Part shown: piece after piece, positions 35,560-46,590 of the stretch
Layout of the letters: each line of letters begins with the position of its first letter
Position numbering within the stretch: position 1 is the stretch's first letter
Assembly: GCF_040807025.1 (NCBI RefSeq)
Contig: NC_090951.1
Span: 6,262,001-6,326,000, forward strand
Length of the DNA stretch: 64,000 bases
Reading direction: 5' to 3'
Origin: Struthio camelus
Taxonomy: Eukaryota; Chordata; Aves; Struthioniformes; Struthionidae
Position numbers and translations under genes: made by a program
Notes under the pieces: model-generated
Database searches by the model: none
Seen by the model: only the letters and a program-made list of their open reading frames with translations
Told to the model about the DNA's origin: nothing

Positions 35560-36260
35560 TGACAGAACCCCGCTCTCCCCCTGCGCGGTCGGTCGGACCC
35601 TCAAGGGCAGCGCGAGCAGGCAGCGGCCGCCGGGCCGCCAGCGGCGCTTGGCGGCGGCCTCGGGCCCCTAAGGGCCGCTACCGCCCGCAGCCGTTAGGCG
35701 CCCGGCGCGTTTGCGCCCCTCACGGCGCGGCTCCCCGCGGGGCGGGGCGGGGCGGGGCGGGCGCCCGGCGCGGCGCGGCGCGGCCCCGCCCCTCCGCCGC
35801 GCGCGGAGGGCCCCCGGCAAAGATGGCGTGGGGAGCGCTGCGGCGGGTCGGGCCCGCCTTGGCGCCGCGCCTCTGGCCGCCCGCGCTGCGGCCGCCGCCG
35901 GGGCCGCGGGTGCCCGCGGCCCGGAGGCTGGCGACCAGCTCGCTGGTGCTGTCGGGTGAGTGCGGCCGGCGGCGGCGGCGGGGGAGTCGCGCTTGGCGCC
36001 GTTTGCGGCGGCGCGATGCGGGCGGGGCGGGTCGCGGAGCGGCGGGGCCGGGCCGGGCCGGGCCGGGCCGGGGGGGGAGGAGGCCGCCCCAGGGCGCTGG
36101 CTCCCCGGCGCGCCTGCGGCCCCTCGCGTCGCGGCTGAGCGGGCGGAGGCGGGCGCAGGCAGACCCACCCGGCGCTAGCGGAGCCCCGCTCCGGCCCGGG
36201 CGCGGAGCTCGGCGCCCGCGGAGGAGCGGCTCTAAGCACCGCCTGCAGCTGACCGGCTAC
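35560..36260. promoter_or_regulatory. CpG island and promoter of GCSH
   Basis: Very GC-rich and CpG-dense block covering the GCSH first exon. It contains repeated GC boxes (four GGGGC units at about 35739-35760), no TATA box, and GC-rich tandem runs extending into intron 1 (GGCCG repeats near 36047-36072). Confidence 0.9.
35823..35955 (+). CDS. GCSH: GCSH exon 1: mitochondrial presequence
   Basis: ATG at 35823 in the context CAAAGATGGCG. Encodes [10 protein letters not shown]...[11 protein letters not shown], a basic presequence. Donor GTCGG|GTGAGT leaves one base. Confidence 0.95.
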
Positions 36261-39200
36261 GCTGCGGCTACTGCCCAGGTCACTGCAAGTTTGCTAACCT
36301 GTAGTTTGCTAACGCGCGTCAGAGATTTGTAACGGTAGATGAGTTCTTAAGTGACTTTGCTGTCCCGTGTACAGTGTGATATGAAAGTTTAAATATCTGC
36401 CTGCTGGCCCTAGTAGAATTGGCAGAGCTTTGTATACAAAAGTACCTTATACTGATACCTGTAGTTTAGCTGTCCTGTGCAGACAGGAGCCACATAACAG
36501 ATTGGATTTGGGTGCTGCAGCTCCAGTGAGCTATTCCGCTCTCGAACTAAGCAGTCAGGATTACAGCAGAACATAGCCAGAGCAGCCACGTGAGGAAGAT
36601 TCACCGCTTAGGCTGTAGGGACTCAGCTGGCTCATCCAGACTAGCGGGACACACACAGGGGTTGTCTGTGTGAGAACTGGAGTGCAGCCTCGCAAGATGG
36701 CTGAGCCCGTGTAGTGGAGCCCCACAGCTGAAAGGGGCATTTTCTATCTCCCAGCTTTTGGCAGTGCAGTTTCACCTATTCCTTGTTCTGGTGCTGATGT
36801 TCCTGTGATTCCCCATCCCATGAGAAGCTGGTTCACTCCCCTGAATTGCCAGAAAACTGACCTCAACTCCATGCTGCAGTTTTAGCCGTCAGAGCTGATC
36901 TGACTGCTGTCTTCCTTCCATTGTGTGGCCCTGTCCCCCTCCTGGCCCCAGCCAGAACCTTCACTGAGCAGGCTGAGTAAGGAGAAAATGAACTCGATGC
37001 AAAAGTGGATAGCTTTTTCTTGAATTAGCATGCTGAAACAGCCTCTTGATGGATCCGAGGAGCATCATCAACAGTACAAGGAGGGGCAAAAATGTGTGGA
37101 TGGCAAGGAGAGGCCTGCAGCAGCCCAGCAGTTAGATTGGTTTAGTCTGGCAGGAAATCTGAGACAGATTTTCAGGGCCTTGGGCCTGTTCACATTAAAG
37201 CAGCTTGGGTCGGTCTAACCAATGCCTATGCAGTATAGCTACGCTAGTATTAAGGCGGAGAAGATAGACTTTTGCGTTGGGGCATTTTTGCATTTATGCA
37301 GTTAATTCTGACAATATCTACTGCTGTCAAAACTCCTTGATTTGAATGCAGGTTAGCCACAGGAGTCTGAAAACAGAATCTGTAGTACTCTAGACAACAG
37401 AAGTGCAAAGGAGAAAGTAGGGCTGGAGGAGAGAAGGAGAATATACTATAAAAACAATATCTACTATTAAGAATAAGTCACTGATTTTCTTCTAGATAGC
37501 CTTTTAACCTAGCCTCCTGCTGCTTTTGCAAATGAAAGAAATAACATTTTTATTGGTCATTATTTGCAAATCAGATGAATCAAGAGCTAAACTTTTTCAT
37601 TATTATAATTTTTAATATGCCTATCATGTTTCTGTATCTATTACTGGAAGGTAATAACATAAATCATACCTTTATTTTAGGCATAGAGGAAACATTTTGT
37701 ATGCCTGTTTGTGGAGGTGTGAGTTTTCCTTTACTTTTCAGGTATATCTTTATGAAATATTTAATAGAGGCAGGTTACATTAAATTAAGATCTGAATTTA
37801 TAATGCAGTAGTTAACTTCAACATGACTTTGTTTGCAGTTTAATGAAGCTAGAGTAAATTCAACTGCTCTTCTGAAAAAGAATACTTACAGAAGAGATTT
37901 GGTATGCTTTGACATCTCATTCATTTAATCTGACTTATTTAATGTAATGATTGCATGAGTTCAAAGTTCAAATTTTGAGATTACTTATTAACTCTCTCAG
38001 TTGGCCTTGGATTTATTTACAATTTTTGTTACATGGTTGAATCTTTCATTTTTCACTTTTTGATGTGCTACAAAAAGCTTATGTGCTCTTCTAGCAATTG
38101 AGAATACTTTACTGCATTGTTCTAAATTAAACCTGAAATCTTCTGTCCTTCTCTCTTTTTTTTTTTTTTAAATCTTGCTTTGTAAACACATCTTATACAA
38201 TATCATTATTCTGCATAAAAAGGTACCAGCTGGTTTCTTTGTGGCATATATAACATTAGTGTTCAGTTTAGGTTTGAGATTCTGTGTCATTTCCAGTGAC
38301 ATTCCTATTATCCATGGATTTAATGTCTTGACCTAAAATGATTTACCAAGATACTTGTTTTTTTTTCTGTTCATTAGAAACAGAACTGTCCTGAGAAATG
38401 TAGGTTTAAATAATGCTAGCTGAAATTCTCTGCTTTTTCTGATTGATACTGCGTGGAAAATGAACATACAAAATATCTTGAGTAAAATGCAAATATTAAA
38501 TATACTCTGACAACGATATACACAATTGTCTATACTTGCAAAAATGTCTATTATGCTATGTAGTTCTAGAAAACTTAGGCCACCTTAAAACCATTTTAGA
38601 AGACTTGCTTCTCTTACACATGCTCTGAAGTTAATGAGCGGGTTATTACAATTAAAGCAGCTCAAAACATTACTGACTTAAAGTAGAAAGATTTTAGTGG
38701 GTCTATAGCAAGAACTGCTTTCCTTCATGTACAAGTTACAAAATAAGCAAGGCTTTGTCAAGTTTAGTTTCTCTAGGAGGGCTTAAAGCCCATCCTAGAG
38801 GGGAAGCCTAAGAGGAGAATTTTGGAGCCAAAAGGAAGGCCCAGCTGCACTGATGCAGCTCTCCAAGTTCTGGAACATCCCCTGTCTGATTGGACAAGTG
38901 CTAAAAGTGAAGATTAAAAGGAAAAAATGGAAAGAAGGAATCTTAGTGGAAACCCTGCAAGTGAGAAAAAGAACAAAGCAGGCTGAAAAATCTTAAGAGC
39001 AACAAAAGTTCTAGGTCAAATGCTGGGAAGACAAATGTCATCTGCTTCAATTATTTCTCTTGAAGTTCTTTCTTATGGCTTTATAGAAAGAGGTGTTTTC
39101 AATAATAAAAGCTATCATGAATCTTACAGACCTAAATTATATGCAGAATTGTGAGACTGCCATGAAAAGACTTAACAGAGTCTTAAACACTAAGAACACC

Positions 39201-42200
39201 ATATTAGTTATTCTGAATAGTTTTATAGTAACAGTATTAACAGAGAGCAAATTCTCTTAGGTAACACTTACATGTATGAGTGGCCTTATTGATTTGCCTA
39301 ATATTAATTGGGCTTAATTTTACATAGATAAGTGGCAACATTAAACAGGTGAGAAATAGACCTTATAGAAAATGTCAGCAGGAGGGAGGGCAACCAAATA
39401 GCTAGGTTACAAACTCTTCACTGCAACTGATGGCTCTATTTAAGTATGCCTTGAATGTAGTACCTTGAATGAGATGTTGGAAAAACCACGAGCATTCCAA
39501 CATGTCATTAACACTGTCCTTGTTGGGAATAATAAAGTGGTTGGCAGAAATAATCACTGAATAGGTTGGAAAAGTCACTAAGCTATCATGAAGATGTGTA
39601 ACTCAGTGAAGTACACATATGCACTTTTCATTTGTACTTCGGTGAACTAAACTACTCCTTTTGCTCCTATACCGTATCACTCTCTGTGATTACAGAGGAA
39701 CTAGTAATGCTATCAGCAGTACTCCTAGTAAGCTTCTACTGTGCCACTGAAGATGTCATGAATGGAACAAAGTGCTTCTGTAATTTGCATTATTGTCTGA
39801 AATATTTTCCAGGAAAAACAGACCAAAAAAACTAACCTCAGTGTTTAAAAAAAAAAAAAAAAAAAGGCAGAGTTTAAATCTGCAAATGTATTGTTTTATC
39901 TAAGCAAGCAACATGTCGCTTACTTCTGAAATACTAAGTTTGTTTATTTTAGCCCGCAAATTCACAGACAAGCATGAGTGGATATCAGTTGAAAATGGTA
40001 TCGGGACAGTAGGAATCAGCAATTTTGCACAGGTATTCATTTTTTTTTCTCTCTCTCCCCCCACCCCACACCCAAGCTTGCAATATTTACTTATACATAC
40101 CTGCTCTTATCCTTGCTCTTTGGATAGCTACTGTTTTTTTTTTTTAATTATTATTATTCTAATTGCATATGCCATACACTGAGATTTTGGACTTAGAGCT
40201 ATCACATTGTTTCTAAAGTTAATGCTGCTTCAGCATTCTCTGATAAATTCTTAATCACTTCAGATCAAGCCTATGGAGAGCTGAACTTGATGAAAAACTT
40301 AATGGTTCAGGTGAATTTAAATCCTCTTTTATCACTTCAGTTTTTATAGGCTTTCGGAATACAGTGCCATGTACTTTTCAGGCCAAATTCCACTTGAACT
40401 TGAATATGGTGCAACTTCTGTGACTAAAGAACAATTGTGAATAGAAATGCAATGTGGCGTATATTTCTCAATCTAAGATAGTGGTGGTTGGGGGTTCTTT
40501 AGGAAGACCAGTAGATGTTTTCTCATCCTGCCTTGAAGAAATCTGTGTATAATCTTTATCACTCTGCCGTAGGAGTACTAATACTGTAATAGATGATAAT
40601 TTGGCATTTGGGGCATGATTTCTATTACATTGTGTGTGTGTGTGTGTGTGTGTTTTTTAACAAAAAAAACCCAGAGAGATTCCCACTGTGAATATGTAAT
40701 CCTTAAAAAGAATGAGAACTAATTTGGGAGACAGGAGGCAAGAGAGGGGGAGAGAACTTGAATATACTATTGGCTCTGGAGTTACTGTATCAAATATCTC
40801 CTATGTACAGTTTCTTTAATGTATGCTTTGATTCATATGTTTTGCTTTTAAGGAAGCATTAGGAGACGTTGTTTATTGTAGTCTTCCAGAAGTTGGGACC
40901 AAGTTGAATAAACATGGTAAGTTTCAGCTACAGTTTCTAGTGAAATAGTTATACCACTCAGCCTTTGCAAAGTTCAATTTTATGAATTAATCTTTATGTG
41001 CATTAGTAATATTATACATCTTCTAGATGCAAAATTAATTCAGGTATTTCTAAGAAAGAAAGGAAGTTTATTTTCAGATATGTCAGATAAAACTAAACAA
41101 ATCTTAGACCATGTGTAATAGCAGAGACAATCTACCTTTTAAACGGTGAAGATGTTTATTTAAAAACCAAATACTTGAGTTACTTTTTTGTAATAATTCT
41201 GTTTATACTCTGCTTTTAAAATACACTCATTTTATGCTTTGATTTGAACTTCTCGTTAGTGTTTAGGCTGACTTAGCTGTGATTCTGCAACTATGCATTT
41301 CATGAGTCGCAATGTAAGAACAGTAAGATGTAATTGATATCAAGCTCTCATTTTTCCGTGAACATACAAACTCAGTAATTTCTGGTATCAGCTGTAATCA
41401 TAGGTTGTTCTAGCCATTAGCAATTTAGAAATTGTTATGTTCTTAATCATTCAATTATGTAATCTTACATGTTAAAGAAGAGCGAGCATTAGTAGGTAGG
41501 AAGGAAAAGCCTATTTCTGTGTTTATACGAAGTGCTTGTCATTAGCTTGAGATGTTGCAGAACAAGAATATAAATTTGCTGAGGTAAAATAGCAGGCCTT
41601 TCTTTTGACATCCTTCTTGTGTAATAGGTCCCTATAGAACTGTTTCAACCAAACCTATTACGTTGGCTTGAATAGTGAATGTTACACAAAAGCTCCTTCT
41701 GTTTAGGGCTTTAATTAATCAACTTGTAGCTTTATTTTATCAGAAGGAATTTCATTTCCATTTAGTTCTTGCTTTCCTACCAGTTTTGGCCTTAATCGAA
41801 TTCTAGGCCTTCTGAGAAGATGTTGTTCTCTGATTCCATGTGCTCGTGCCTAGCTGTCTTCTGACAGCTCCATGTGCCTCCAGCCTGTCTTGTTTCTCTG
41901 TGGTTACTCTGACTAGTATTGCTTCAGGCGCTATTTCCATAACCACATCTAAAACACCATAAAGGGAAGGACAGCTGGATGGTTCCAGTGTGGTGCTCCA
42001 GAATATAATGAGTGCAAAAGTAACGTTTGGTAGTGTTTCCAAAGGAAAACTGAGACTCCTGGAACTATGGCTATGTCTGTTCTGTAGCCAAATTATATAG
42101 AGAAAAGTTTAAGTGGTAAATAGAAGGCATGTTTAGACCTGTTGCAGCAAGAGCTGGATACGTCTCCTCCTAACCCTACCTCGTACCATGCTGTAGGGCT

Positions 42201-43291
42201 TTAAATAAAGGACTAGCCAAATATAAGACACATCCATCCCTTCTATAGTAGCCAGCTACTATTATAATAACCACTGTTACACAGGTTCTCTAGAATAACT
42301 GAGGAGCATAAACTTCAAATTTAGTATCTCTGATCACTGTCATAATATTGATGACTTCAACATCTTTGAAAGTCTCCTTGTTCAGTATTAAGGCACTTCT
42401 TTCACTGGCCAGGTCACCATCAGAATATCTGTCTACAAAACTAAATCATATTCTGTGTTTCAGATGAGTTTGGAGCCCTGGAAAGCGTGAAAGCTGCTAG
42501 CGAACTCTATTCTCCTCTCACAGGAGAAGTGACTGAAACTAACGCTGCCCTAGCAGAAAATCCAGGGCTTGTCAATAAATCTTGTTATCAAGATGGTAAG
42601 ATGTCATTTTTATCTTTCAATAAGGAATACCACCTGGATCCCGATAGTGTTGCTTGCTATCACAGATAGTTCTGTGATTTTTAATTCTTCAAGTTTAATG
42701 GTGTGGAGGCTTAAAATGGAATGTACTAGATATAGCTCAAGTCCAATACGATTTACAGCATGAAAGCATTATTGTAGTCTTGTCTTTGCTGCCAGCTCCT
42801 TTGCAATGTTTTCTTTTCAGACATAGATTGGAGTTGAATTTAAATTTATTTCCCTTCATTGCATTTCCATTTTTTTGATCCTGTAACAGCTCAAGATACT
42901 AGGAGGTCAGGCTTTTTTACTCTCCGTAAATAACATTTCTTTAATGCCACTGTCAGAGACAGTACTGCTTTAGTTAACTGGTTTGAATCAGGTCTTTTCT
43001 TATAACAGACTTTTTTTTCAAGTATCTAACCATTGTTTTGCTGGCACAAGCAAGACTGAAGTCCTGCTGATTCTACCACAGCATTACAGAACTTGTATGT
43101 CTACCAGGGAGGCCTTTTCTAAGGAGGTAACATGAGTGTCTCTTTCTTGTAGGATATTGGCAACTGTGTTTCTTTTTAATTTCTTAACTACAGGTTGGCT
43201 TATCAAGATGACTGTGGAAAACCCCACTGAACTGGATGAACTGATGAGTGAAGATGCCTATGAGAAATACATAAAATCCATTGAGGACTGA
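35823..43291 (+). CDS. GCSH: GCSH, glycine cleavage system H protein, mitochondrial (5 exons)
   Basis: Lipoyl-carrying shuttle of the mitochondrial glycine cleavage system: its lipoyl-lysine arm takes the aminomethyl group from the P protein and passes it among the T and L proteins. The five exons give 507 coding bases, 168 residues plus stop (human 173). Residues 1-44 are Arg-, Ala- and Pro-rich with no acidic residue, as expected of a mitochondrial presequence. The mature part starts near [10 protein letters not shown] (45 on). The lipoylation site is Lys102 in [14 protein letters not shown], followed by [20 protein letters not shown] and a final KYIKSIED. All splice phases agree (1,0,1,1) and there is no internal stop. 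The start is the first ATG in the CpG island with G at +4. The gene starts about 410-460 bases after the PKD1L2 poly(A) signals. Confidence 0.98.
35956..39952 (+). other. GCSH intron 1 (about 4 kb)
   Basis: The first 300 bases belong to the CpG island, with a GGCCG tandem run. The rest is AT-rich with a poly(A) tract at about 39847-39865 and a few T tracts. No exon or recognisable transposon was seen. Confidence 0.7.
39953..40032 (+). CDS. GCSH: GCSH exon 2
   Basis: Acceptor TGTTTATTTTAG, donor GCACAG|GTATTC. Encodes [20 protein letters not shown] ending NFAQ, nearly invariant in H proteins. Confidence 0.97.
40631..40652. repeat. (TG)11 microsatellite
   Basis: Eleven TG units in GCSH intron 2, followed by T and A runs. 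Confidence 0.95.
40853..40916 (+). CDS. GCSH: GCSH exon 3
   Basis: Acceptor TTTTGCTTTTAAG, donor CATG|GTAAGT. Encodes [20 protein letters not shown]. Confidence 0.97.
42464..42595 (+). CDS. GCSH: GCSH exon 4: lipoylation site
   Basis: Acceptor TTCTGTGTTTCAG, donor GATG|GTAAGA. Encodes [20 protein letters not shown] with the lipoyl lysine (K102), then [16 protein letters not shown]. Confidence 0.97.
43194..43291 (+). CDS. GCSH: GCSH exon 5: C-terminus
   Basis: Acceptor CTTAACTACAG. Encodes [20 protein letters not shown] through KYIKSIED, stop TGA at 43289-43291. Confidence 0.97.
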
Positions 43292-43304
43292 GCTGGAATA
43301 CTGA

Positions 43305-43310
43305 AATAAA
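43305..43310 (+). terminator. GCSH proximal poly(A) signal candidate
   Basis: AATAAA only 13 bases after the GCSH stop. If used, the 3'UTR would be very short. A longer 3'UTR is equally possible; another AATAAA lies at 45766. Confidence 0.45.
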
Positions 43311-46307
43311 CCCATATAAAATATTTCAGTGTAGTTTGTCATAAATCAGTGGAGAAAATCCGAGTTTTGGCAACCTGAAAAATACATCACTTATCACATA
43401 TACAAGAAAAATAACTTCAGTGCTAAAATGTTTAACATCTGCAAAGCAGCTAGGGGGTTTTCTTATTCTAAATTGCCTGATTTATGCAACTTTGAGACTT
43501 CCAATCTGTGCTATATTGGAAAGCAAAAAATACGTTTGTTAAAATAGGTACCTCCCAAGTGTCATTTGACAATCAAATTTAATATACAACAGCCGTAATA
43601 CATTAATATGTTAACTCTGTAATAGGCACATGACCAATTTTGTGTTCTGGACTACAGCTTTCCCTGAAATATTTTTCTACCACTCCCAAGATAGTGGAAA
43701 AGCAGCGTCTCCCTAACCTCTTAATATTTTTCCTAATTATAGCTACCAAGATGATGCCAAAAAGGAGAAGCTGTACAAACTACCTCTCTGCATGATTTTT
43801 ACATGTTTTACTTCTTTACAGAACTAGCATCTTGTATGTTTTCCCTCTTCATTTTATTATGTAATCAAATAGTTATGCCCTTACAAAGATATGGTCCTTG
43901 TCTTCTGACTTAGAACTTTCTTAGCATGCAAAACTCACACAGTGATACAGTTTATCATGGTTCTCAAGTGGATTGTTTAGGCCATATTTTTGTCTAGACT
44001 GAGCAAATGCTACATATGTCACAAGTAATTAAGAAATTCTACATCTTGCGCTTAGAAATTGAAAATTGTGTGATCGGTATTACTTTGATGTAGAATTTAA
44101 ACGTGTCTGTCTGTAGGAACAAGTAGGCACGCTGCTGTCATGAGGACATAGTGGGAATGAACTGAAACTTTCGTTTCCTAAACCAGTCAACTAAAGCAGC
44201 TGACTCCATTAAGCTTAACATTTAATGAATTCACAAACATGCACTCAAAGTTCATATGACATCTAACAGCAAGGTTGAGTTGTGCAGACCAGCGTTTTAG
44301 AAAAATGTAAGAGTACAACAAGAGTTCTAGACCAAAGCTTCTTTTCCCAATTTTACAATAGTGGTTTGAAGCTAACCACAAAACAGCAGGAACAAAAACC
44401 CAGTATATTTAAGTTGATGCAAGAGGAAACGAGAATGTTTAATCCATATAAGAAGACAAAGGTAGAATTACAATTCCTTTGGACGTTATTTTGAAACCAC
44501 AGCCTTTCTAGATGGGCTGAAATACTCTACAGGTTATACAGAAACCTCTTTTTAAAACTTTCTAATGTATAAAAATGTAGGCCCTATTGTAAGATGTGAA
44601 AGGATGTCAGAGGGGTGGTTTTTGAAATCCGAAGATCTAAACTTCTCCTAAGCAAGTCTCAGATGAACACCCTGCCAAGAGACAGACCGCTCTGTGTCTA
44701 AGATGAGACTGTCTCCTCTCCTTACTGGAGAGTGAGGAGAAGAGTCTTCTCCCAACTGGAAAGCGACTAAGAGGAAAGAGTGAGTTTGGCTGTTCCAGAG
44801 GAGTCCTGACTTGGCAATGGTTGATAAACAAAAAGCTCCAGTAAACCTGAGTGCAAGTGCTTTAAGAACAGTCAGTGCTTATCCATTATTCGCAATATCA
44901 TGCGCTATTCGTGAGAGACTTGTGACAACAGTCAAGGCCTAGAGAGATGGAGGCCTGGAGAGTTTAATCCTTGCCTCTGTTACAGACTCCCTCATGTCAG
45001 TTTGGGTCTCTAACTGCCCTGGGCACCTTCTGAAAGGAAAATTTCATTCAAATTAGAATGAGGACAGGCAAACGAAGATAGGAATGCATGAAAATGTTTC
45101 AATTTGTTGTTTCGTTCACCTCTACTCTCTTCATCTTTATGGGAGAGTAATTAATAATATGCCCTTCATTTCCTGCCATATAGGACCCTTTCGGATCTCC
45201 CTTTAAGGTTAGTCCAGAGCATTGTAAAGCATTTTTATGTAAATTTGCCTTGAAAATATTTGTATTCTTTCCTTTTCATCTATGAAATATGAAAGAGTCA
45301 CTCTTGTAATTCCCTAAGGAACTCATCACTTAACTTGAAGAATAGTACAAATTGGAAAGTCTGGTCTCCCCCTCAGGCTTTGCCCTCATCTGTGTATTAG
45401 CAGAATTTATAAGGTTACACATGAGCATGGATAAGTGACAACTTTCTGGAGAAACCAGCTGAAACAGAATTCCACCTTTCTTTTATGCTAAACAGTTGGA
45501 GAAGGGATGTTCTTTTGTTTAAGGAAGAAGAAGAGGAACCTCTCCATTCCTAGTTCTTTCAGGGTTTGCTATGACCTTGAAGGGATTTATAACATCTCCC
45601 AGTACCTCTGAAAAGGGGAGCAGTGATACTTAGGTGCTTTTTTTGTATGGTTTTGCTGAGGGCTCAGGTACTCTGCAGCTGTTTAGACCAAAGGATATCC
45701 ATCCAAGTGAGTACTGTTTTTATATCTTTGTATAAGCCACCCGACTGCCTGAATTACATTATGAAAATAAATTATTTACCTGTGGTTGATGCATACTACC
45801 CAAGTAGGGCTCCTCAAACAATCCCACAGCTTCACTAAATTCATCAGAAGCAAATTTCAGGCAGATCAATGTGCACTGATTCAAGCCAGACTGTGCAAGA
45901 GCTAAAATGCAAAACTTGCCAACATGAATCCGTAATGAATCCTTTTAATGGAATCATCAAAATAAAAAGATGGAGTGAAGGTATAATAGTTTTGGACTAT
46001 GACATACTTAATTCTAAGTGCTTTTGCATAAATTGTAGAGGGGGAAAATCATGTATTGTTACTTATGATCATGGGAAAAAAAAAACAATGGTATAGAACT
46101 GAAAGAACAAAAATACAGAAATAGTAACGGTTGCTGTTTTGAGGTGGTGACATTCCAGTACTGCTATGTCTCTGTAGATTCTACATCATGCTTTTTCTTT
46201 AGGTAGCATGCTACATAGATGAATCAAAATGTTTTTGCACACAGCTAGTGAGCCATCGTTTGATTTCACTAATAAAGAAGAGCCATTAAATAGATTAATT
46301 TGTCCAT
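43311..46307. other. Intergenic, first part
   Basis: AT-rich. The first few hundred bases may be GCSH 3'UTR. Only short ORFs without recognisable domains, and no clear transposon. Confidence 0.6.
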
Positions 46308-46590
46308 CTCCGTGGTGCCCAGCAACAGGACAAGAGGCAATGGGCACAAACTGAAACACAGGAAGTTCCATCTGAACCTGAGGAAAAACTTCTTCACTGT
46401 GAGGGTGACAGAGCATTGGAACAGGTTGCCCAGCGAGGTAGTGGAGTCTCCTTGCCTGGAGATCTTCAAAACCCGTCTGGATGTGATCCTGGGCAATATG
46501 CTCTAGGTGACCCTGCTTGAGCAGGGAGGTTGGACTAGATGATCTCCAGAGGTCCCATCCAACCTAAACGATTCTGTGATTCTGTGATTA
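46308..46590 (+). mobile_element. CR1 LINE 3' end
   Basis: Sense-strand CR1 tail: GACAAGAGGCAATGGGCACA, GAAAAACTTCTTCACTGTGA, TTGGACTAGATGATCTCCAG and terminal ATTCTGTGATTCTGTGATT octamers. 5'-truncated; the ORF fragment inside (46300-46506) is part of the element. Confidence 0.95.

Noticed and set aside
35668-36239. Long Pro/Ala/Arg-rich ORFs on both strands at the GCSH CpG island
   Set aside because: They arise from GC-rich sequence lacking stops. Only the 35823 frame splices to GCSH exon 2.
36056-36332. Read-through extension of GCSH exon 1 to 169 codons
   Set aside because: The GTGAGT donor at 35956 and the matching phase of exon 2 show this is intron.
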